64,000 bases of DNA, from NCBI RefSeq assembly GCF_003129965.1, contig NZ_NRCJ01000009.1, forward strand, positions 40,560-104,559, given 5' to 3'. The notes below the pieces were generated by a model. The model had not been told where the DNA came from. It saw nothing but the letters and a program-made list of their open reading frames with translations, and did not search any database. A program made the position numbers and the translations under genes. How positions within the stretch are numbered: the first letter of the stretch is position 1; every line of letters starts with the position of its first letter. This stretch comes from Aggregatibacter kilianii (GTDB taxonomy: Bacteria > Pseudomonadota > Gammaproteobacteria > Enterobacterales > Pasteurellaceae). Shown piece by piece: positions 17,970-27,125 of this stretch.

Positions 17970-18691
17970 TGCAAAAAGTCATTGTGATTATTCCTCATTA
18001 TAATCATTCCGACACGGTGGGCGAGGTGGTGCGGCAGTTGCGCGCCTTCGATTTGCCCGTACTGGTGGTAGATGACGGCTCCGCCGAAAATCACTTGCGC
18101 GTATTACAGGCGTTACAGCAACAGCCTGAGGTTGTCGTTCATTATTGCTCCACTAACGGCGGCAAAGGGGCGGCAATGAAAACCGGCTTTCGTCTTGCGG
18201 CGGATATGGGTTTTAGCCATGCCGTGCAAGTGGATGCGGACGGGCAACATCATTTGCCGGATGTGCTGAAAATGATCGCAGAAATGCACAAAAATCCCAC
18301 CGCACTTATTTGCGGTCGTCCCATTTATAGCGACGACGCGCCCAAAGCGCGTTTGTACGGACGTAAAATTACCGATTTCTGGAACGCTATTCACACGCTT
18401 TCTCTCGATATTAAAGACGGCATGTGCGGTTTTCGTTTGTATCCGCTGGCATCCGTTTTGTCCCTTATGCAACAGGAATCCCTCGGCAATCGCATGGATT
18501 TCGATATTGATATTTTAATCAAAGCCCATTGGCATCAAATCCCGCTGGTGTGGGTGGACACGCCGGTGCGTTATGAACCGGACGGCATTTCCCATTTTCG
18601 CGGGGTTGCCGATAATTGGCAAATCAGCAAACTGCATACGCGCTTATTTTTTGGTATGCTGTCGCGTATTTTGACGGGGCGGAAAATATGA
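17969..18691 (+). CDS. GT2-family glycosyltransferase of APE operon
   Basis: A 240-aa GT-A fold enzyme of the dolichyl-phosphate mannose synthase-like branch, with VVDDGS (Asp35, Asp36), NGGKGAAMKTG and the metal-binding VDADGQHH (Asp89, Asp91). There is no membrane segment. Its ATG overlaps the preceding TAA by one base and its stop overlaps the next ATG (ATGA). In APE clusters a glycosyltransferase and an LpxL-like acyltransferase are adjacent or fused and are thought to build the lipid anchor of the polyene. Confidence 0.88.
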   Translation: MQKVIVIIPHYNHSDTVGEVVRQLRAFDLPVLVVDDGSAENHLRVLQALQQQPEVVVHYCSTNGGKGAAMKTGFRLAADMGFSHAVQVDADGQHHLPDVLKMIAEMHKNPTALICGRPIYSDDAPKARLYGRKITDFWNAIHTLSLDIKDGMCGFRLYPLASVLSLMQQESLGNRMDFDIDILIKAHWHQIPLVWVDTPVRYEPDGISHFRGVADNWQISKLHTRLFFGMLSRILTGRKI

Positions 18692-19614
18692 CTTCACAAC
18701 ATTGGGCACAGCAACATGAGCGGGGCAGTAAGTTTTTCTTAAACTTAACCCGTTTGATCGTGCAATATTGCCCCCTTTGGGTGATTCGCATCGTGACGTT
18801 TATCGTGGTGAGTTATTTTTTCCTCACCTCTAAAAAAGCCCGCCGCCACATTCGTCGTTATCATCAGCGGTTACAGCAAACTTTTCCGCATCTGACCTTG
18901 CCGCGTTATGCCTTGTTTCGTCATTTCCTGGCGTTCGGTGAAGCCATTACCGATCGCTTTGCCGTGTGGCAGAAAAAAATCCGCTATCCCGATTTGATTT
19001 TGGACGACAGCGATAATGTGTATCGCGACATCCGTGCCAAAGGACGCGGACAGATTCTGATTTGCTCCCATTTCGCCAATATTGAAATTTGTCGCGCCCT
19101 GGTGGACAGCGGACATCATGGCAATTTCCGGCTGAACATTTTGGTGCATAATCGCCATGCGCAGGCGTTTAATGAAACCCTCGAAAAAGCGGGAGCAACC
19201 TCCTTGCCGTTAATTCAGGTGGAAGATTTAGATGCACAGAAAATGCTGGAATTGAACGAACGTATTGAACGGGGCGAATGGCTCGCCATTGCCGCCGATC
19301 GTATTCCGGTGCGCGGCGACAAAACCCTGCAAGCGAATTTTTTAGGCTCGCCGGCAACCTTTCCGCAAGGCCCGTGGCTGTTGGCAAGCCTGCTGAAAAC
19401 GCCGATTAACACGGTATTTTGTATCAAAAAACGGGGCGAATATCATCTAAAATTACGTCATTTCTGCGCGCCCATTGAAGGCAGAGGCAAACAGCGCAAC
19501 GAGAATATCGCCCGCGCCATGCAACAATACGCCGATATTCTTGCCAAAGAATGCGAAGAAAATCCGCTATATTGGTTCAATTTTTACGATTTCTGGGAGG
19601 ATTATTCAGAATGA
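18688..19614 (+). CDS. LpxL/HtrB-like lipid acyltransferase of APE operon (ApeJ-type)
   Basis: A 308-aa member of the lysophospholipid/lipid A acyltransferase family. One N-terminal membrane segment lies at about residues 27-47; the HX4E catalytic motif CSHFANIE has His128 and Glu133, and IAADRIPVRGDKT is typical of the COG4261 branch. Start ATG 18688 follows from the ATGA overlap. It likely adds an acyl chain in the polyene's lipid moiety at the inner membrane. Confidence 0.85.
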   Translation: MTSQHWAQQHERGSKFFLNLTRLIVQYCPLWVIRIVTFIVVSYFFLTSKKARRHIRRYHQRLQQTFPHLTLPRYALFRHFLAFGEAITDRFAVWQKKIRYPDLILDDSDNVYRDIRAKGRGQILICSHFANIEICRALVDSGHHGNFRLNILVHNRHAQAFNETLEKAGATSLPLIQVEDLDAQKMLELNERIERGEWLAIAADRIPVRGDKTLQANFLGSPATFPQGPWLLASLLKTPINTVFCIKKRGEYHLKLRHFCAPIEGRGKQRNENIARAMQQYADILAKECEENPLYWFNFYDFWEDYSE

Positions 19615-20051
19615 AAAAACACGTTTATTGTCATCATGCCTCCGAATATGAAATTCAATTTTTTGACGTGGATTCCATGAACATCATGTGGCACGGCCAT
19701 TATGTGAAATACTTGGAAATGGCGCGCTGTGCCTTTTTGGAAGAAATTCACTACACCTACGACGTGATGAAAGAAAAAGGTTACGGCTGGCCGGTGGTGC
19801 AGCTGAATTTGAAATATGTGAAACCCACCGTTTTTCGTCAGAAAATTCGGGTGGAACTGGCGTTGGTGGAATACGAAAGCTGCATTCGCATTGATTACCT
19901 GATTCGCGATGCGGCGACCCATCAGAAACTTACCAGCGGCAGCACCACCCAAGTGGCGGTGGAAATCAAAAGCGGCGAAATGCAACTGCAAACCCCACCT
20001 TGCTGGCGAAGTGCGGTGGAAAATCACCGCACTTTTCAGGCGGAGAAATAA
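19611..20051 (+). CDS. Hot-dog acyl thioesterase, YbgC/4HBT type (ApeK-type)
   Basis: A 146-aa single hot-dog protein. The 4HBT signature is visible as FFDVDSMNIMWHGHYVKYLE (residues 17-36), with Asp21 in the usual catalytic position. ATGA overlap with the preceding stop sets the start. It may release or edit ACP-bound acyl groups. Two opposed uptake sequences near 20009-20034 form a dyad inside the 3' end. Confidence 0.88.
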   Translation: MKKHVYCHHASEYEIQFFDVDSMNIMWHGHYVKYLEMARCAFLEEIHYTYDVMKEKGYGWPVVQLNLKYVKPTVFRQKIRVELALVEYESCIRIDYLIRDAATHQKLTSGSTTQVAVEIKSGEMQLQTPPCWRSAVENHRTFQAEK

Positions 20052-20053
20052 TC

Positions 20054-20638
20054 ATGCGTAACATTTTCGCCCTCTGCCTTTTGTTTTTCAGCCCGCTAAC
20101 GTTCGCTTTCTCCGAAGCGGAATTAATCACCTTGTTACAAACCCCGCAAAACGTGCAGGGCAATTTCACCCAGCAGCGTTTTCTCAAATCCCTCGCCAAG
20201 CCCATCACCACTCAAGGCAAGTTCACCCTGTTGGCTAAAAAAGGCTTGTTGTGGCAAATGGAAAAACCATTTGCCAACCAACTGCGGGTAAAAACCGACG
20301 GCATTATGCAGTGGGACGGCAAGCAATGGGTGGCGAATAGCAAAATGGGACAGACGGAACAAATCAATCTGTTTCTCGGTTTGTTGTCGGGCGACATTTC
20401 CGGTTTGAAATCGCAGTTTCACGTGGTGCTGTCCGGCGAAGCAAAAAACTGGCAACTGACTTTAACGCCGAGTTCGTTACTGATGAAACAGATTTTTACC
20501 GACATTCAAATTCAAGGCGATGATGTGGTGAAAGCCATCGTATTAAACGAAAAACAAGGCGATAAAACCCATATTCGGTTCGATCATATTCAACAAAATC
20601 AGCCCTTAGCGGCGTTTGCACAATCGGCGTTAGACTAA
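20054..20638 (+). CDS. LolA-like periplasmic outer-membrane lipid carrier (ApeL-type)
   Basis: A 194-aa protein with signal peptide MRNIFALCLLFFSPLTFAFS and a LolA-type body: VQGNFTQQRFLKSLAKPITT, GLLWQMEKPFANQLRV and TLTPSSLLMKQIF. It starts 2 bp after the thioesterase stop; the earlier in-frame ATG at 20000 lies inside that gene. It likely shuttles the lipidated polyene across the periplasm, accepting it from the MMPL protein next door. Confidence 0.88.
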   Translation: MRNIFALCLLFFSPLTFAFSEAELITLLQTPQNVQGNFTQQRFLKSLAKPITTQGKFTLLAKKGLLWQMEKPFANQLRVKTDGIMQWDGKQWVANSKMGQTEQINLFLGLLSGDISGLKSQFHVVLSGEAKNWQLTLTPSSLLMKQIFTDIQIQGDDVVKAIVLNEKQGDKTHIRFDHIQQNQPLAAFAQSALD

Positions 20639-20644
20639 AAAACG

Positions 20645-22942
20645 ATGAAAAAAAACACCGCACTTTCTCTTCTCTATGCCCTGTTTCTGATGGCGATATT
20701 GTTGCTATTCGGCTATGCGGTGCAAAAAGGCGGCTGGTTGCAAACGGATTTGCGCGCGTTGCTACCGCAAGAACAGGGCTGGACGACGGAACAACTGCTG
20801 GCGGATGAACAACAGGAAGCACGCCTCAATCAACAACTCGTTTCCCTGATCGGGCATGCCGAACCGCAAAAGGCGTTTCAGCTGGCGGAGCTGGTGGCGC
20901 AACAGTGGCGCGATAGCGGATTATTTGCGCAAGTGGATGCCAATATGCAGCCGAATATTTCCGCTCTGCGTACGGAAATCAGGCAATTACGCCTCGCCAC
21001 CTTGCCGCCCTCCGTTCGTCATCAACTCCTTCACGCCCCACAGGACTATTTTCGCGATTATGCGGAACAAATCATGAGCCCGTTCGCGCAAACCCATTTG
21101 GTTCCTTTAGATGAAGATTGGCCGGGTTTCGGCAGATTCGTTTTGCCGCAGGCGCAAACGCAGGGCCGGATTCAATGGCATGCGGAAAACGGCATGCTTT
21201 ACATCACGGAGAAGGATAAAACTTGGGTGTTCTTGCGTGCTGTGTTGCAGCAGGGCAACCTGATAAATCCGTCGGTAAATCTGACCGCACTTTTGGCGCA
21301 AAATCGCCAAACCGTTGCGACGGAACAGGGCGACATATTAGCCACCGGCGCGGCGTTGTTCGCTATTGACGCGAAAGTTAAAGCGGAGCGGGAAAGCACC
21401 TTAATGAGCGCGCTCGGCGTGAGCCTGACGCTGTTATTGCTACTGGTCGTTTTTAGAACGTTACGCGTGCTGTGGTTGTTTTTGCCGATTCTGGCGGGGA
21501 TGTTATGCGGCGTAACCGCTGTCGTTTGGGCGTTCGGGCAAATTCATATCCTGACCATTGTTATCGGCACCAGCCTCATCGGTGTGCTGATTGATTTTCC
21601 GTTACATTGGCTTGCCTCATCACGTTTCCAACCGCAATGGAACGGCGAGCAGGCAATGCAAAAGCTACGTTTTACCTTTCTGATTAGCCTGCTTGTGACG
21701 TTGCTGGGCTACGGTTTGCTCGGCTTCACCGCGCTTCCGGTGTTAAAACAGACCGCACTTTTCTCCGCTGCGGCGTTGATCACCGCGATGCTTGCCACCT
21801 TGCTTTTTTTACCCGCCTTATTCCGTCGTTATCAAAACAAACCGCGTACGCCTAACCCCAAAGTGCGGTCGTTTTTAGACGCGTTTTTTACCCGTCGAAT
21901 CGGTGCGTTGCCGATGTTGTTGGGCATAATTTTTATCGGCGGCGGATTGTATCAATCTCAATGGCGGGACGATATTCGCCAATGGGTTTCCATGCCGAAA
22001 GCCATGTTAGACGAGGCAAAACACATCGGCGAACTGACCGGCATGGACTTGGGCAATCGTTATTTCTTGGTGCTTGCCGACAACGACAATGCCTTGTTGG
22101 AAAAAGAACGGACGCTGACAGAAAAACTGGATGAACAGAACGTGCCTTATCGCGCCCTTTCCCAATGGATCATGTCGGAAGCGCAACAACGACAGTTTAT
22201 TACGGAATTGAAGAGAACGCTGAAACCGCAGGATTATGCTGTGTTAACGGACATCGGCGTGCCGTCGGAAGCGTTACAACAGGCGTTGCAGGCATTAGGC
22301 TCACAGCCGACGTTATCTCTGCAACAAGCCTTGCAATCCACCGTCGGAAAAGCCTGGCAGCCGCTTTATTTGGGCAGATTGACGGAAAATCAGGTGGCGG
22401 GCATTGTGCAGGTGAACGGAAATGAAGCTTCTCTCGCCCATCTGGCAAATCAACAGGATATTTTCTGGCAGGACAAACGGGCGCATTTAAATCAGGCGTT
22501 CCAACAAACCCGCGATCAGGCGGCATGGCTGAAAGTGTTGTCCTTTGTGTTTGCAGGCCTGCTCCTGTGGCGCTTGTTCGGTGCCAAGCGCACGTTCAGG
22601 ATGTTACTTCCGCCATTGTGCGCCATTGTGATGACGGTGGCGATTTTCGGCTGGCTCGGGTTGCCGATCAGCTTATTTACCATGTTCGGGTTGTTGTTGG
22701 TGTCGGCTATCGGCATTGATTACACCGCCTATATGCAAACTGCAAATGAACCTTTATACAGTAAGTACATTGCGGTATTATTGGCGGCAACGACAACCCT
22801 GATTTCTTTTGTCTTATTAGGGCTGAGTTCCACGCCGGCGGTGGCTTCATTCGGGTTGAGTGTGAGTCTTGGTGTGTTATTCAGCGTTATCATTACCTTT
22901 AAACTATTGCGTGAATCCGGAGAATCGAATGGAACAATTTGA
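20645..22942 (+). CDS. MMPL-family RND exporter (ApeM-type)
   Basis: A 765-aa inner-membrane protein. One N-terminal membrane segment (about 7-27) and a large periplasmic domain are followed by a five-to-six helix bundle (about 250-390). A second periplasmic domain precedes a final helix bundle (about 640-760). The GIDYTAYM motif with an acidic residue lies in the last bundle and IDFPLHWL in the first, giving the doubled RND architecture. Probably moves the finished polyene lipid to the LolA-like carrier. Uptake sequences lie at about 20659, 21283, 21751 and 21860. The next gene starts inside its last codons. Confidence 0.9.
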   Translation: MKKNTALSLLYALFLMAILLLFGYAVQKGGWLQTDLRALLPQEQGWTTEQLLADEQQEARLNQQLVSLIGHAEPQKAFQLAELVAQQWRDSGLFAQVDANMQPNISALRTEIRQLRLATLPPSVRHQLLHAPQDYFRDYAEQIMSPFAQTHLVPLDEDWPGFGRFVLPQAQTQGRIQWHAENGMLYITEKDKTWVFLRAVLQQGNLINPSVNLTALLAQNRQTVATEQGDILATGAALFAIDAKVKAERESTLMSALGVSLTLLLLLVVFRTLRVLWLFLPILAGMLCGVTAVVWAFGQIHILTIVIGTSLIGVLIDFPLHWLASSRFQPQWNGEQAMQKLRFTFLISLLVTLLGYGLLGFTALPVLKQTALFSAAALITAMLATLLFLPALFRRYQNKPRTPNPKVRSFLDAFFTRRIGALPMLLGIIFIGGGLYQSQWRDDIRQWVSMPKAMLDEAKHIGELTGMDLGNRYFLVLADNDNALLEKERTLTEKLDEQNVPYRALSQWIMSEAQQRQFITELKRTLKPQDYAVLTDIGVPSEALQQALQALGSQPTLSLQQALQSTVGKAWQPLYLGRLTENQVAGIVQVNGNEASLAHLANQQDIFWQDKRAHLNQAFQQTRDQAAWLKVLSFVFAGLLLWRLFGAKRTFRMLLPPLCAIVMTVAIFGWLGLPISLFTMFGLLLVSAIGIDYTAYMQTANEPLYSKYIAVLLAATTTLISFVLLGLSSTPAVASFGLSVSLGVLFSVIITFKLLRESGESNGTI

Positions 22943-24164
22943 TGTGGTGATTATCGGCGCAGGACCTTCCGGTTCTGTTGCCGCGTCTTTATTGCATAAA
23001 CAGGGCGTTAAGGTGTGCGTGTTGGAAAAACAACATTTCCCGCGCTTTGTCATCGGCGAGAGCCTGCTACCGTATTGTATGGACATTTTAGCCGAAGCGG
23101 AGTTGGTGGACGCGGTAAATGCGGAGCCGACCTTCCAATTTAAAAACGGGGCGGCATTTACCTGGGGCAATCGTTATACCTATTTTGACTTCACCGATAA
23201 ATTCACCGCCGGACCGGGCACGACTTATCAGGTGCGTCGCGGCATTTTCGACAAAATTCTGATTGATGAAACCGCCAAAAAAGGCGTTGAAGTACGCTTC
23301 GGGCATGAAGTTTTAAATTTAGACAATTCAGGTGGCGCGGCACACTTAAAAGTGCGGTCGGAAAATGGTGCGGAATACGAGCTTGAAGCGCGTTTCGTGC
23401 TGGACGCCAGCGGCTATGGTCGCGTGTTGCCGCGCCTATTGGATTTAGAAACGCCGTCCTCCCTGCCTGCGCGCGTTGCCCGTTTTACACATATTGACGA
23501 TAACATCAGCGATCCCGATTTTGACCGTAATAAGATTCTCATCACCACCCATCCGGTGCACCGTGACGTGTGGTTGTGGCTAATTCCTTTTGCCGATAAT
23601 CGTTGTTCCATCGGCGTGGTAGGCTTGCCGGAAACCTTGGACGGCGACAATGAAACCGTGTTGAAAAAATTTGCTCTGGAATGCCCGATGCTTAAACGCA
23701 TTTTAGCCAATGCAAACTGGGAAAATGAGTTCCCGTATCGCAATATTCAAGGCTACTCCGCCAACGTGAAGACCTTGCACGGCAAGCATTTCGCTTTATT
23801 GGGTAACGCCGCCGAGTTCCTCGATCCGGTATTTTCCTCAGGAGTCACCATTGCACTGCATTCCGCCCGTTTGGCTTGCCGCGTTATCCCGCGTCAGCTG
23901 AAAGGTGAAGTGGTGGATTGGCAAAAAGAGTTTGCCGAACCGTTGATGATCGGCGTGAATGCCTTCCGTACTTATGTGAACGGTTGGTACGATCATTCCT
24001 TCCAAGACGTAATTTATGCACGTAACCCGCAACCTGAAATTCGCCAAATGTTGTCCTCGATTTTAGCGGGTTATGCGTGGGATACGGAAAATCCGTTTGT
24101 AGCGAAATCCACCGCCCGCCTGAAGGCCTTAGCGGAAATTTGCGGTACGGCGACGCAGGATTAA
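22929..24164 (+). CDS. FAD-dependent oxidoreductase with flavin-halogenase-like motifs
   Basis: A 411-aa flavoprotein. The Rossmann GAGPSG is at residues 10-15, with GESLLPYC at 43-50 and LLGNAAEFLDPVFSSG near residue 300 as the second FAD motif. W-L-W-L-I-P at 215-220 matches the WxWxIP motif of flavin-dependent halogenases, and Lys72 in FKNGAAFTWG occupies the place of the halogenase catalytic lysine. Relatives occur in many APE and flexirubin clusters. It may halogenate or oxidise the aryl head, or act as a monooxygenase-like reductase; sequence alone does not decide. Start ATG 22929 overlaps the MMPL gene by 14 bp. Confidence 0.82.
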   Translation: MEQFDVVIIGAGPSGSVAASLLHKQGVKVCVLEKQHFPRFVIGESLLPYCMDILAEAELVDAVNAEPTFQFKNGAAFTWGNRYTYFDFTDKFTAGPGTTYQVRRGIFDKILIDETAKKGVEVRFGHEVLNLDNSGGAAHLKVRSENGAEYELEARFVLDASGYGRVLPRLLDLETPSSLPARVARFTHIDDNISDPDFDRNKILITTHPVHRDVWLWLIPFADNRCSIGVVGLPETLDGDNETVLKKFALECPMLKRILANANWENEFPYRNIQGYSANVKTLHGKHFALLGNAAEFLDPVFSSGVTIALHSARLACRVIPRQLKGEVVDWQKEFAEPLMIGVNAFRTYVNGWYDHSFQDVIYARNPQPEIRQMLSSILAGYAWDTENPFVAKSTARLKALAEICGTATQD

Positions 24165-24165
24165 G

Positions 24166-24660
24166 ATGCGTTTTAATATGTTGAAATACGTTGCGTTATT
24201 GTGCTGTTTTTGGCTGACCGCCTGTCACTCGTTGCCGCAGGTGACGCAATTACCGCCACAACAACAGGCAGTGCGCGTGTTCAAAGTGGAACAGCTCAAT
24301 GCGCAACATCAGTTACAACAAGCCAGTTTGCTAACCTTGCAAACGGAACCGCAGCAATGGCGCTGGGTGCAAACGGATCCGCTGGGAGCCCCTCTGGCAC
24401 GCGTGATTCTAACGCAGCAAGGCTGGCAGAACGACGGGTTTATTATGCCGAATCAACAGGCGCGTCAGTTGTTTTCCGCCCTGGCAACAGCGTTGAATCC
24501 GCAACAGCCGTTGTTTACTTTTAGCCATATTCAGCCTGTTGAGCAAGGCAAGGATTATTTCATTCACAATAAAAAAGTGTGGCGGATTACCTCCCGCCCA
24601 CAACGCATTGACATTGACCTGGCGGATGACAGCCGCTGGCGTATTGAAGAATTAAATTAA
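24166..24660 (+). CDS. DUF3261-type lipoprotein of APE operon (ApeN-type)
   Basis: A 164-aa protein with a lipoprotein signal (MLKYVALLCCFWLTAC; lipobox LTAC). ATG 24166 has AGGA 5 bases upstream; an ATG four codons later is also possible. The mature domain is Gln-rich and resembles the DUF3261 outer-membrane lipoproteins of APE clusters (PQQWRWVQTDPLGAPLARV, DGFIMPNQQARQLFSAL). Likely acts with the LolA-like carrier and MMPL protein in delivery. Confidence 0.78.
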   Translation: MRFNMLKYVALLCCFWLTACHSLPQVTQLPPQQQAVRVFKVEQLNAQHQLQQASLLTLQTEPQQWRWVQTDPLGAPLARVILTQQGWQNDGFIMPNQQARQLFSALATALNPQQPLFTFSHIQPVEQGKDYFIHNKKVWRITSRPQRIDIDLADDSRWRIEELN

Positions 24661-24667
24661 GGAAAAA

Positions 24668-25891
24668 ATGACCGCACTTTATTTAAGCAAACCTGCCGTT
24701 TTGACGAGCTTGGGCGAAAGCATTGAAACGCACGTTCGGCGTTTACTGGCAGCCGACGATTCCCCGCTAGCCTTGTCCGATTCGGCATTTAAAATGTATC
24801 ACACCGAAGGCAAAGCTCGGGTATTCGGTGAAGTGAACCTGCCCTTGCGCCCGTTTCCGGCGGACTTGCCGGCGATACATCAAAGCCGCAATAATCAGCT
24901 TCTGTGGCATTGTTTGGCACAAATTGAAGAACAAATCCAACAGGCGATTGCGCGTTTTGGTCGTCAACGTATTGCCGTTGTCATCGGCACATCCACCACC
25001 GGCGTGGATGAAAACGTACCGGTGTTTAAATATGCCGTCAGCCATAACGATTGGTCGGGCGCAGCGTTCAAACAACAGCAACAATATTTTTGCGCCCCTT
25101 CCGATTTCATCGCCTACCAATACGGCTTGCAAGGATTGAGCTACGGCATTTCTACCGCTTGTACCTCCGGCGCCAAGGCATTGATTAGCGCAGCGCGTTT
25201 GTTAAATGCCGGATTATGCGATGCTGTGATTTGCGGCGGCGTAGATGAGCTTTCCCCGCTAACGATCAGTGGCTTCGGCGCCTTATCCGTATTGTCCGAT
25301 AAACGTTCCAACCCGCTTTCCGTGAATCGTGACGGGATTAATCTTGGCGAAGGTGCGGCGGTTTTCGTGATGACCCGTGAAAAATTGGACGATAGCGATA
25401 TTCAATTATTAGGTTACGGTGCAAGCAGCGACGCCTACCATATGTCCTCCCCGCACCCTGAAGGCGAAGGCGCCATTAGTGCTTTTCGTGCCGCGTTGAA
25501 TTCTGCAAACTTAAATGCCGACGCTATCGGCTGGATCAATTTACACGGCACGGGAACGGTACATAATGATCAAATGGAAACCTTGGCGGTACATCAAGTA
25601 TTCGGCGATAACACCCCATGCACCACCACCAAACCTTACACCGGGCACACTCTCGGCGCAGCGGGTGCGGTAGAAGCCGCAATTTTATGGGGCATGATTG
25701 ACCGCAGGTTAAACCCGCAAGGACAACTACCCGCCCAATTATGGGATAAACAGGCGGATCCGGCGTTACCGAAGGTTGCCATTACGGACGAACACAGCCA
25801 TTGGCGCGACGAACCGCGTATCGGTGCAAGCAGTTCTTTTGCTTTCGGCGGAAATAACACAGTGCTGATTTTAGGAGAACAGAATGCTTGA
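24668..25891 (+). CDS. Beta-ketoacyl-ACP synthase (ApeO-type)
   Basis: A 407-aa FabF-like ketosynthase. Nucleophile Cys165 is in GISTACTSGAKAL, and the two active-site His are in NLHGTGTVHNDQ and YTGHTLGAAGA. AAGGA precedes the ATG. In APE biosynthesis this enzyme, paired with the chain-length-factor-like protein, condenses malonyl-ACP with the growing aryl chain. The next gene starts 8 bp before its end. Confidence 0.93.
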   Translation: MTALYLSKPAVLTSLGESIETHVRRLLAADDSPLALSDSAFKMYHTEGKARVFGEVNLPLRPFPADLPAIHQSRNNQLLWHCLAQIEEQIQQAIARFGRQRIAVVIGTSTTGVDENVPVFKYAVSHNDWSGAAFKQQQQYFCAPSDFIAYQYGLQGLSYGISTACTSGAKALISAARLLNAGLCDAVICGGVDELSPLTISGFGALSVLSDKRSNPLSVNRDGINLGEGAAVFVMTREKLDDSDIQLLGYGASSDAYHMSSPHPEGEGAISAFRAALNSANLNADAIGWINLHGTGTVHNDQMETLAVHQVFGDNTPCTTTKPYTGHTLGAAGAVEAAILWGMIDRRLNPQGQLPAQLWDKQADPALPKVAITDEHSHWRDEPRIGASSSFAFGGNNTVLILGEQNA

Positions 25892-26327
25892 TTTAACTTG
25901 TCCGATTACCGACATCGCCCCGCTCGTGCCACATAGCGGCAACATGATTTTATTGGATCGGGTGACGGATTTCGGCGAGGATTTTTTAGTCGCCGAAGCG
26001 GAAGTACGCCCCGATAATTTGCTGGTGAAAGAAAATACCTTACCAAGCTTTCTCGGTGCAGAAATCATGGCGCAAGGGGTCGCCGCTTGGGCAGGTTGCA
26101 AATGCGTACGTGCCGGCAAGCCTATCGGCTTAGGCTATTGGATCGGCTCGCGCAAACTCAGTATTCATCAGCCGGAAATTGCCATCGGCAGCAAATTATG
26201 CATTCACATCAAACTTTCCATTGAAGATGCCACAGGCTTCGGCGTATTTGATTGCCAATTGATTGATGCCGCCAACCAACAAGTGGTTGTGGAAGGCGCA
26301 TTAAACGTATTCAGACCGCAGGTGTAA
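25884..26327 (+). CDS. Hot-dog 3-hydroxyacyl-ACP dehydratase (ApeP-type)
   Basis: A 147-aa single-domain dehydratase with LVPHSGNMILLDRV (active-site His near residue 17) and FLGAEIMAQGVAAWAG. The start has GGAG upstream and overlaps the ketosynthase gene. Together with the dehydratase domain fused to the first ligase the operon has two dehydratases; ApeI/ApeP are known to act as a pair in APE systems. Confidence 0.88.
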   Translation: MLDLTCPITDIAPLVPHSGNMILLDRVTDFGEDFLVAEAEVRPDNLLVKENTLPSFLGAEIMAQGVAAWAGCKCVRAGKPIGLGYWIGSRKLSIHQPEIAIGSKLCIHIKLSIEDATGFGVFDCQLIDAANQQVVVEGALNVFRPQV

Positions 26328-26375
26328 ATTCATCGCCAAAACACACCGCACTTTTACCCGAACTAAGGAAATCAT

Positions 26376-27104
26376 ATGAGCGAAACAGTTTTAATCACAG
26401 GTTCCAGCCGAGGCATCGGCAAAGCCATCGCTTTGCGTTTGGCGCAGGCGGGATTTGATATTGTGGTGCATTGCCGCAGTCGTATTGAAGAAGCCGAAGA
26501 AGTCGCACAAGCGGTCAGAAATTTAGGACAACATGCAAGAGTGTTGCAATTTGATGTGAGCAATCGTGAAGAAGCTGCCACAAAATTACTCGCCGATGTG
26601 GAAGAACATGGCGCATATTACGGCGTGGTGCTGAATGCCGGTTTAACCCGTGATAATGCCTTTCCTGCTTTAACGGATGAGGATTGGGATCAGGTGTTAC
26701 GCACCAATCTGGATGGTTTTTACAATGTGCTTCACCCGATTATGATGCCGATGATTCGTCGTCGCAAAGCGGGACGCATTGTCTGTATTACTTCCGTATC
26801 GGGTTTAATCGGCAATCGCGGACAGGTCAATTACAGTGCGTCCAAAGCGGGCATTATCGGTGCGGCAAAAGCCCTTGCGGTGGAATTGGCAAAACGCAAA
26901 ATCACTGTGAACTGCGTGGCGCCGGGCTTAATTGATACGGACATCCTGGATGAAAATGTGCCCATTGATGAAATCCTGAAAATGATCCCGGCGGCGCGCA
27001 TGGGCGATCCCGAAGAAGTGGCGCACGCCGTGAATTTCCTGATGGATGAAAAAGCCGCGTACATCACCCGCCAAGTGATCGCCGTGAATGGCGGTTTGTG
27101 CTAA
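26376..27104 (+). CDS. 3-oxoacyl-ACP reductase, FabG family (ApeQ-type)
   Basis: A 242-aa short-chain dehydrogenase. The NADP(H) loop TGSSRGIGKA is at residues 8-17, NAG at 87-89, and the catalytic triad is Ser140, Tyr153, Lys157 (YSASKAG). AAGGA lies before the ATG. An uptake sequence (about 26344) sits in the 48-bp gap after the dehydratase gene. Performs the reductive step of each polyene elongation cycle. Confidence 0.95.
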   Translation: MSETVLITGSSRGIGKAIALRLAQAGFDIVVHCRSRIEEAEEVAQAVRNLGQHARVLQFDVSNREEAATKLLADVEEHGAYYGVVLNAGLTRDNAFPALTDEDWDQVLRTNLDGFYNVLHPIMMPMIRRRKAGRIVCITSVSGLIGNRGQVNYSASKAGIIGAAKALAVELAKRKITVNCVAPGLIDTDILDENVPIDEILKMIPAARMGDPEEVAHAVNFLMDEKAAYITRQVIAVNGGLC

Positions 27105-27125
27105 ATAATCGAAGAGAAACATAAA

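Noticed and set aside
24201..24524. 107-codon frame overlapping the DUF3261-type lipoprotein
   Set aside because: Alternative frame of a well-supported gene; Ala/Thr/Gly-rich composition typical of shadow frames.
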